Shown here piece after piece: positions 56,432-64,000 of a DNA stretch of 64,000 nt; the first letter of the stretch is position 1, and each line of letters opens with the position of its first letter. The notes under the pieces were generated by a model that had not been told where the DNA came from, did not search any database, and worked only from the letters and a program-made list of their open reading frames with translations. The DNA is from Microbotryomycetes sp. JL201 (taxonomy: Eukaryota > Basidiomycota > Microbotryomycetes), in the NCBI GenBank assembly GCA_033819885.1, contig JAQYUZ010000044.1:83828-147827 (forward strand). The letters run 5' to 3'. Position numbers and translations under genes: made by a program.

Positions 56432-57537
56432 CTTTCTGATTCTGTTGACATCAAACTTGAACGCGAAGAGCACAATATGTCAGCCAAAAAGACGGGACCG
56501 TGCGCCCGGCGCCACCTTTCTTTGGGTGTCCGCCAACGTACGCGAGAGTGGCCGCGATCTCGTTTACTAAAGTCAAAGTAGTTGACTTTGCTTGCTTTGA
56601 AGCCATTGTTGCTGTGCGCTTGTGCATCATTGTCGAGCAAGCCGTCGTGTTCTTGTGCGATACCAGCGCTGCCTGCGAACCCGACGGGCACGTATGTCGA
56701 AGTTGAACCTTGCCTGGACCATTGGTGCCTGATGGGTTCTTGAGAGTAAGACTGTCTGCGTGTCTGTGGCTTTTGTGGCAGGAGTACGACATCGTCCTGG
56801 TGTTGCTGGTACGAGCTGAGCGGACGAACGACACGAGTGACGACGTCAGGAGTCGAAGGTGTCAGCGGCATGCCATGCCTTGGGTTGCAGGGCCAAGCCA
56901 AATTGCAAAGGCAATGCAAGACCAGGGCTTACGGACGGCGAGACATGCTCGCGCTCGAGTGCATTCAGCCGCACGAGACTGTAAAGGACGAGGTCTGTGC
57001 GCGAACGACCCGGTGGTCCGTGCGTTGCGCAGTCGTGGCGCGAGCGCGTGCAGAGCAGAGACGAGATGCAGAAAAGTTTCTGATTGGCGAGAGCGCGACG
57101 ACGAGTTGCTTGCTCGAAACTGCCGAGCCAGCCAGCCAGCCCAGCCCGCTGCCCGCTGCTCCCAGCCCTCCCGCAGTCGCCGAAATGGCAATGTCTCGGT
57201 CGGTGCCAGTTGGTACAAGGCTACAGCTCGAGCGAATGCATTCAGCAAAAACCTTGTTTCTGCACAACATTGCTCGTCTGGGTTAGGCTAGAATTTTGCG
57301 GACATGACGAGTCGAGACAGGAGGCAGAGACAGGCGCATGACCAGCCATGAAACAAGGTGCAGTCGCGTGTACAGCCAGCATGTAAACAAGATGGGTTAT
57401 CGTGCATTAGCGTCAGCTGTGGCTGGCTGCCGGGGAGACTCAAAAAGGTCACCTGACGTGGCTGCTGCGCCGTGGCCGCGCGCGCACGCGTTTCCGAAGC
57501 CGCTTTCGCTCTGCACCACACTCGAACCAGGAGAAGA
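56432..57537. other. Divergent region, O-fucosyltransferase-like / porin
   Basis: 1.1 kb. The part nearest the fucosyltransferase may hold its 5' exon (minus, 56870-56573). The rest (56920-57537) is GC-rich with overlapping frames on both strands and no motif; it probably carries the porin promoter. Confidence 0.4.
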
Positions 57538-59457
57538 ATGTCGCAACCCACTCCCCCCTCATGGAAGGACGTGTCAGTCGCTTCGTCTGCAATGCGCCCT
57601 GCCGTGCTCGCATGCAAGCTGACGTGTCCACTCAACGCGACGCTTGCAGCGGCAAGTCTGCGTCAGACTTGCTCGGCAAGGACTACCCTCTCCAGGGCAA
57701 CCAGCTCGAAGTCAAGGTAAGTTCAAAGGCTCTTGGCTCCACGCTGCAGCCGCGGGGCGATGTGATACACACGCCATGCGAGGCGCCCCGATACGATGCG
57801 CCGCCGCCGTCTGTGCGTCTGCGCGCGCAAGCGATGCCCAACCCGATCAGTCGCCCGCGGCACGCTATTGGCATGTATCTCGTGCCGCCGGCCCACTTTC
57901 AACCGACGACGCTTGCATGCACGTCCGCTGTTGCGTCCGTTTGTCGCACGTTTTCCGTTTCGTCATTCAACGCCTCGCAAACGACACGCCTGCAGCGCAC
58001 TTGACATTGTCACGCTCGCGTCTGCACCCATCAGATATCTCTTGCTGTCGTCCGACTTTTGCACACAACCTTCTCTGCATCGTTTTTCGCGCAATAATCT
58101 CGGTCGTTCCGGGCCCTGCCGAGGACAACGCTGGCTTGTCCTGCAGGCCTTTGTGAAGCCCTTTTCCAGCAGCGGCCGTTCTAGCGTGCCTCTGATACCG
58201 CCGTACTCACAAATGCGAAAACCTCGCCCTTTTCCAAACAGACCCGCGCGCCCAACAATGTCGCGTTCAAGGTCGCCGGTACGCGCGACGCAAAGTCAAA
58301 CGTCATTGCCGGCGACATTGAAGGCAAGTACGTCGACCCCAAGAACGGCGTCACCTTTACCCAGACTTGGACCACCTCGAACGTGCTCAAGACTCAGGTT
58401 GAGCTCGAGAACCAGATCGCAAAGGGTCAGTCGACACAAGCGCGCCCCGCTCCTGTACCTACGCTCACGTGATGTCGACATCGGCCCTATCGAAACCAGG
58501 CCTCAAGCTTGACTTGCAGGGCAGCTTGTTCCCGGCGACAAAGGACCGTGCCGCTCAGGTCACGGCCATTTACAAGCAGCCGTCGCTGCACACCCGCGCA
58601 TTGCTCGACGTCTTCAAGGGCCCCACCTTTACCGCCGATGCTGTGAGTACAGCGGAGTGCACCGGCACGCAAGACTGCCGAATTCTGACTGAGAATATCT
58701 TTGCACGATAGGTCGTTGGTCGTGACGGCTTCTTGCTCGGTGCCGAGTCGTCGTACTCTGTTCCATCTGGTGCCATCACGCGCTACGCCGTCGCTGCCGG
58801 CTATGCCGCTCCTTCGTACACCGTGACTCTTCACGGCTTGGCCAACTTGAGCGTCTTTTCGGCGTCGTACTACCACAAGGTCAACAAGGACGTCGAGGCC
58901 GGTGCCAAGGTCGGTTTTCCGCGGCTTCGTGTCGGCCGTCCTGGTCCCACATTCTAAACTCGTGCTCTGTCGCAGGCCATTTGGGACTCCAAGTCGACCG
59001 CATCGTCCGCTGTCGGCCTCGAGGTCGGCACAAAGGCTTATCTTGATGTGAGGAATCAGATTGTTCATGGGCTGAGATTCTGTCTTCGCTGACACTGTGG
59101 TGCCCCTTCCGTTCGCTTCCTCAGAACACTGCGTTCGTCAAGGCCAAGATCAACAATGCCGGTGTGCTCGTTCTCGGCTACACCCAGGCTCTCCGACCTG
59201 GCGTCAAGGCGTCGTTCGGTGTTGCCCTGTATGTTTCTGCGAGACGAGCGAAATACGTAAGCCGCTGATTGGCTGACTGATTTGTTTCTCAATTTGCAGC
59301 GACACGCAAAAGTTGTCCGAGGTTTCCGCCGCCGGTACGGGCGTGTCTGCCCACAAGGTTGGCACCTCGCTCACTTTCGAGGCCGTGAGTGCTAGAGTTC
59401 ATTCGAGGTTGTCTTGGTTTATTGGTGGCTGACATCTCGCCTCTCTTCTGCCAGTGA
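57538..59457 (+). CDS. POR1: Mitochondrial outer-membrane porin (VDAC)
   Basis: A beta-barrel channel for metabolites in the outer mitochondrial membrane. Exon 1 (57538-57570, 33 nt) encodes MSQPTPPSWKD; exon 2 (57657-57716) SASDLLGKDYPLQGNQLEVK; a 525-nt intron follows. Exon 3 (58242-58425) has TRAPNNVAFKVAGTRDAKSN and VTFTQTWTTSNVLKTQVELE. Then come LKLDLQGSLFPATKDRAAQV, GRDGFLLGAESSYSV, SASYYHKVNKDVEAGAKAIW, GYTQALRPGVKASFGVALDT and GTSLTFEA. The last splice (GCC|GTGAGT to CCAG|TGA) leaves the final exon with only a stop codon as coding sequence, TGA 59455-59457. Exon spacing and the amphipathic strand pattern fit the family; length is about 290 residues. Confidence 0.95.
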
Positions 59458-59772
59458 ACGAGAACACCCTCTGAATGACGATGAGAGACGAGAGAGATGC
59501 CAGAGGAACAAAGTACGAGACTGGTAAAGGGTAGAATCCCGCAAAGGCCAACAGCTTTTTGGGAATGTTTCGACTTTTGTTTCTGATTCGTTCCGGACGG
59601 TTTTCGTTTATTTTTCCCTTCTTGCGCCTTTTTCTGCTTTGCTTTCGTATGTGTCTCGGCTCTACAACGAGTTGCAAATCAAAAGTGGTTCTACTACTGC
59701 GCGCGTGTCTTGCATGACTATCGTCTGACAGTGGCCCGTGCGCTGTCGTTCAGTCTCGTCTCGACACTCGGC
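59458..59772. other. Short intergenic region, porin 3' / DUG2 5'
   Basis: 315 bp holding the porin 3' UTR, T-rich tracts near 59600-59640 and the DUG2 promoter. The DUG2 frame is open upstream of its first ATG to about 59700. Nothing else is seen. Confidence 0.5.
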
Positions 59773-62700
59773 ATGGTGCCTCTGTCTGGCGACGGTCGCG
59801 AGAACAGTCCGAAAGGGTTGTCTTTGTTGCACCATCAGACGACCAAGCCTGTCTCGGTGCCGATCTGGCACATTAATGGCGGCAGCAACGATCCGACAGA
59901 CACTCATTCGTTGGGCACGCCCGCCAGCGCTCAGCTGTCACCTGCCAGGTCGAGTCTGTCACTCACTAGGCCCGTCGACCGTGAAATAGCTCATAGGGAC
60001 AGGACTCTGTCGAGAAATGCGCCGAGCGCTGCCGAGCAAAGACTGGACGAGCGAGTACACGACAGCGACGACGACTGCAGCATCAGCCAGCCACACACGC
60101 CAAGTATGGTGCATACTCGTCCTTCTGCCGCTTCAACAGAGAATCAACAAAGTCAAACGACCTCGACGGCGTCTCGATCGTCTTTGTCGCCTGCTCTACT
60201 GTCAGAATTGTCGTCTCACGACAATGAAAGCGTGTTTGTTCTCGCAGTAGATGATGTTGAACCTGCCGATGGCATCAATGAAGCGTATCAACGGGCCAAC
60301 GAGTTTAGGCACGGCGTTGCGCAATCGCACAGCGGATTGATTTATGCTGGCAGTCAAGGCGGAGATATTCATGTGAGTCTGTTTGTTCCCACACGCACCC
60401 TTGTTATCCCTTCGGCAGCATAGTGTCGCTGACTGGAACCTGTCGAGGATGCGTACAGATTTGGGATTTGGCGACCATGACTTTGAAAGGCAAACTGATT
60501 GGACATCAAGGAGCCGTACTCGCACTACAGGTTGTCAAGTCACGCAGTTGGCTCATATCGGCCTCAGGTGAGCAAAGTCATCAAATTGGTCCAGTCCAGG
60601 CCCTGATGTCGATTGTCCGACAGGCGACGGAACAGTCCGCGTATGGCACACGGCGACGATGACGCCTTTGTACTTGATACAGCCGCCACATGACAACATT
60701 GGAGACGTACTGTCGCTCGCTTGGGTCTCGTCAGACTTGTTGGACTTTGAGCAGCGCGCGCAAGGGTCGAGTAGAAGCGTGAAAGGCAAAGGCAGGCTGT
60801 ATGCCGGTTGTCAAGACACTTCCGTCATGGTCAGTCTGTACGTGCTTCTCTCTGTCTGCTACTGATTTGACGGTGAGCAGTGGATCGACTTGCCACCGGC
60901 GTTCCACCTCGACGCCTTGTCGTCTGCGCCGCTCGGCTCGCCTCTCGCTTCGATTCTGTCGTCGTCGCCAGGAGCCTCGTCGCCGCCCATTCATCGTACT
61001 CCAAACCGATTTTTTGACCAACTGACGACACTGGACCGCGTTCGTTCTCGAGGGAGCGGCTTGCATCGCAATGGCGCGTCATCGACCAGCTTGCACGCAA
61101 TGTCCAAGGATGCAGATAGAGCAGCAACGCCCGAGATTCATACGCCGCCGGCGATACAGCAGCGCGAGGATGGCAGCGTGATCGAGTTGCAGTTTCAGCT
61201 GTCGTGCGTCGCGACGTGCGCGCATTACGGCTATGTCGTGCGTTCTTCCCGCCATTCAACAGATCCATATTGCGACTCTTGCTTATTTCTGAAACATCAA
61301 CAGTACTGCATGACTGTCGCACGCAGCAACGACAAAGTCGTTCTCGTGACGGGCGGTCAGTTTTTTCGAAAGCAATGCTTGCCGCGGAAAGCCGATTATA
61401 TTTTGTTGCTGTAGCTGGCGACGAGCGAATCAAAATTTGGCGCATGCAGCAGCACGAGCTCGAATTAGTAACGACGCTTGACAGCACTTCGGATGCTGTA
61501 CTGGCAGTCGCCACACGTGACAGCACGCTCTTTGCTGGTCACCAAGGTGGCGTAGTCAAGGCGAGCCTTATGAAATTGGGCGGCGTGCATCGACTGACCT
61601 TCTCTTTGCGCTGCAGATCTGGGACCTCGATACGTTTACTTGCGTTCGCAACCTCAGGCCTCACTCGGTACGTGGATGCTGCGCGAACCGGTCGATGGCA
61701 AAGCAATGACCCGGTTCTTATTCAGGACGATATTTTGACACTGACCGTCTCCGGCGACTACCTCTATTCTGGCTCCGCGGACGGCACCGTCCAACGTTGG
61801 GACAAGGCTTTCAATCTCGCGGCAACTTGGCAAGCTCACGATGGCATCGTGTTGGCTTCGACAACGACGTCGCGCAACGGACGCAAGCTACTGACGGGAG
61901 GAAACGACAACGTGCTGCGAATATGGGACGCAAGAGAGGATGAGAAGTTGGCCGATGAAGGCATGGCAAAGGGTTTCCAGGGTAGGTTGACGTGCAGGGA
62001 ACACAGTACGTCGCGCAGCGATCGTCTGACAGACTTGCTGGCAGGCGAACTTTTTCACAGGCTGTCAAAGTTCATCTCGTTCCGGTCGATCTCGGACGAG
62101 AGCAATCGTGAAGAGTGCAGGCAAGCGGCGCGGTACCTCAAGCGGGTTTTGCGCGAACTCGGTGCAGAGACCAAGCTGGCAAGTTCCGTGACGCCCCTTG
62201 ATCGATCTGCACTCCTAACGGCGGCCTGCAATGTGTGCAGCTGCCCGGCGCTCCTGGTCGCAACCCGCTCGTATTGGCCACGTTTCGCGCCAACGCTCAT
62301 TCGTCTCAGCCCAACGGTCCATCGAAACCTTCCCCGTTGGCACCTCCTCCTTCGCCGCCAAAGAAGCGCGTCTTGTTCTACGGCCACTATGACGTTGTTC
62401 CTGCGTCAGCTCCTGAGGCTTGGACAACCGAGCCATTTAAACTCGTAGGAAAAGACGGATGGCTGTACGGCCGTGGCGTGACAGATAACAAAGGACCAAT
62501 TTTGGCTGTGGCGGGAGCTGCAAGCGAACTGAGAGGGCGAGGGCAGTTGGACGTTGACGTTGTCATGCTCGTCGAGGGTGAAGAAGAGAGCGGTAGCGAA
62601 GGATTCAAGGACGCGGTCAGAGAGTTCAAGGTGCGCCACTTTGCTGCATTACGGTAACGAGCTCGGAAACTGATCTTTCGCTTTGTGTCACAGGACTTGA

Positions 62701-63862
62701 TCGGTCCAATCGATGTCATCCTGGTATCAAACTCGTATTGGATCGGAGAGGACGTACCGTGCCTGACATTTGGCTTGCGCGGAGTGATACACGCAACGCT
62801 CAAGGTTTGCAGTGCCCAGTACCTTGACAGACATGTGTTCGTTGACTGGCTCGGACAAATCATTGCAGATCGTATCTGATTTGCCAGATTTGCACTCTGG
62901 CATGCAAGGTGGCGTCGTTTCAGAGCCACTTGTTGATATGGTCAGACTGCTTGCCAGTTTGACAGACACACAAGGACGTGTACGTAACATTCACTTTGAG
63001 GGAGACTCTTTGCCTTGACATCCGTTGCTGCAGGTGCTCGTTCCGGGTTTTCTGGACGACGTTCGCAAGTTGTCAGTTCAAGAGAATGCGCTGTACGATG
63101 CGGTGGTTGCACGGTGCAGCGGGTCAGTCAGAATGGTTGGCTTGCCGTTCAATAAAAGTCCTCAACGTGTCCGTCCTCAGTGAGAAAGCGGACAAGCTTC
63201 GCAAGCATTCGCACATTGCCGATCCCAAGCAATCGTTGATCAGCCGGTCAGTCGCCAAGAACAGCCTTTGCACAAAACAAGCACTGACTCGGAGATTCTT
63301 TGTTGCAGATGGCGCGAACCTGCTTTGTCAATCCATGACGTGGCGTCTGCCGGCCCGAATCAGAAATCTTTGATTCCGTCTTGGGCTTCGGCGACTGTGT
63401 CTATCCGCATTGTGCCAGATCAATCGCTACAGGAAATGGTTGAGCAGTTACGACAGTTTTTGAAGGCTCGTTTTAAGCAGCTGAGAACGGCGAACGAGCT
63501 CAAGGTAAGCATGTGCAGACGGCTGTAACGTGTAGCGCCTCAATTTTGACAGGGGTGCGTTGCAGATTGACATTCCTCACGTTGCTGATTGGTGGCTCGG
63601 AGACGTATCTTCGCCATATTTCACTGCACTTGCGTCGTGCATCGAGACAACTTGGGGCGTCAAGCCATTGTTCATTCGCGAAGGCGGTTCGATTCCAAGT
63701 TTACCTTTTCTTGAGCGAGAATTCCAAGCCAACGCTGTTCATTTTCCGATGGGCACGAGTGAAGATCGAGCGCATCTGCCGGACGAAAGAATCAGGATTG
63801 TCAACTTGGAGAATGGCAGAACGATTGTTGGACAGTGGTTGACAAAGCTGGCAACTCTATGA
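59773..63862 (+). CDS. DUG2: WD40-M20 metallopeptidase DUG2 (glutathione degradation)
   Basis: In yeast, Dug2 pairs with Dug3 in the gamma-glutamyl-transpeptidase-independent breakdown of glutathione. The start is ATG 59773 (MVPLSGDGRENSPKG). The N-terminal half is a WD40 propeller: SHSGLIYAGSQGGDIH, IWDLATMTLKGKLIGHQGAV, then further repeats such as DYLYSGSADGTVQRWDKAF and GGNDNVLRIWDAREDEK. The C-terminal half is an M20 peptidase: VLFYGHYDVVPAS and YGRGVTDNKGPIL (metal His and bridging Asp), VEGEEESGSEGF (catalytic Glu pair), ILVSNSYWIGEDVPC, DLPDLHSGMQGG, SIRIVPDQSLQEM, IREGGSIPS and FPMGTSEDRAHLPDERI. The fusion order matches Dug2. About 13 introns interrupt it. It ends at 63862, and the last 138 bp of the window are its 3' flank. 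Confidence 0.93.
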
Positions 63863-64000
63863 ACAAGCAAATGCTCCAATTATCCATGTCAATTCACTTT
63901 TTTCATGGCTCTGACGCGCAAATTGGCCTTTGTCGCGCACGACCTAGAGTATTGCTTGTGCGGCGAGCCATTCAACCAATGAGAATACATGCCGATCGAT

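Noticed and set aside
56710-57291. 193-codon plus frame before porin
   Set aside because: Low-complexity Arg/Ala/Ser content, an overlapping frame of equal length in another phase, and no motif: it is GC-rich promoter DNA.
1-64000. CRISPR arrays, rRNA, phage or toxin-antitoxin modules
   Set aside because: No regularly spaced repeats, no rRNA segments and no prokaryotic gene organisation; the window is intron-rich fungal DNA throughout.

Overview
This is a stretch of fungal nuclear chromosome. Nearly every gene is split by short introns, mostly about 50-75 nt, with fungal branch sites such as GCTAAC and GCTGAC. Many gene families are typical of fungi: PRM1, RPC82, DUG2, an MNN2-like mannosyltransferase, a questin-oxidase-like enzyme and DHA1-type transporters. 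High intron density, an EF-hand GUT2 and the overall gene content suggest a basidiomycete, probably a compact, yeast-like Pucciniomycotina genome. The species assignment is inference; nothing in the sequence proves it. I see no prophage, CRISPR array, rRNA or clear transposon.

Layout. 1-6.4 kb: 5' part of seipin, mitochondrial FAD-glycerol-3-phosphate dehydrogenase (GUT2, with EF hands) and an NmrA-like protein, all on minus. 6.9-14.5 kb: fumarylacetoacetase, the TFIIH helicase RAD3/XPD (15 exons) and an F-box/LRR protein on plus, then a small unknown gene on minus. 14.5-17.7 kb: a gene-poor island with an intron-containing tRNA-Arg(UCU) and a tail-to-tail pair of fragments from an unrecognised protein family. 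17.8-26.6 kb: an SH3-RasGEF (Cdc25 type), the cell-fusion protein PRM1 and a D-2-hydroxyacid dehydrogenase. 27-32.3 kb: an MNN2-type mannosyltransferase and an arrestin-like PY-motif protein. 32.6-38.1 kb: two tandem MFS transporter paralogs. 38.8-45 kb: a polytopic, GPCR-like membrane protein diverging from a GPI-anchored class 3 lipase-like protein. 45.5-48.7 kb: a lysine-rich small protein head-to-head with the RNA polymerase III subunit RPC82. 48.8-56.5 kb: a questin-oxidase-like enzyme diverging from a membrane-anchored carboxylesterase, which converges on an O-fucosyltransferase-like protein. 57.5-63.9 kb: mitochondrial porin (VDAC) and the WD40-M20 peptidase DUG2.

Most genes are unrelated housekeeping or surface/secretory functions, with no biosynthetic cluster. 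The most unusual signals concern gene structure. At least six introns need a GC rather than GT donor to give the conserved protein. The two MFS paralogs have a mosaic of intron presence and absence and, at one homologous intron, one uses GT and the other GC. Two introns are in frame and stop-free. There is a 21-nt exon in RAD3, a porin whose last exon holds only the stop codon, and a lipase whose catalytic Ser codon becomes Gly under canonical splicing. I found no convincing new multi-gene system.
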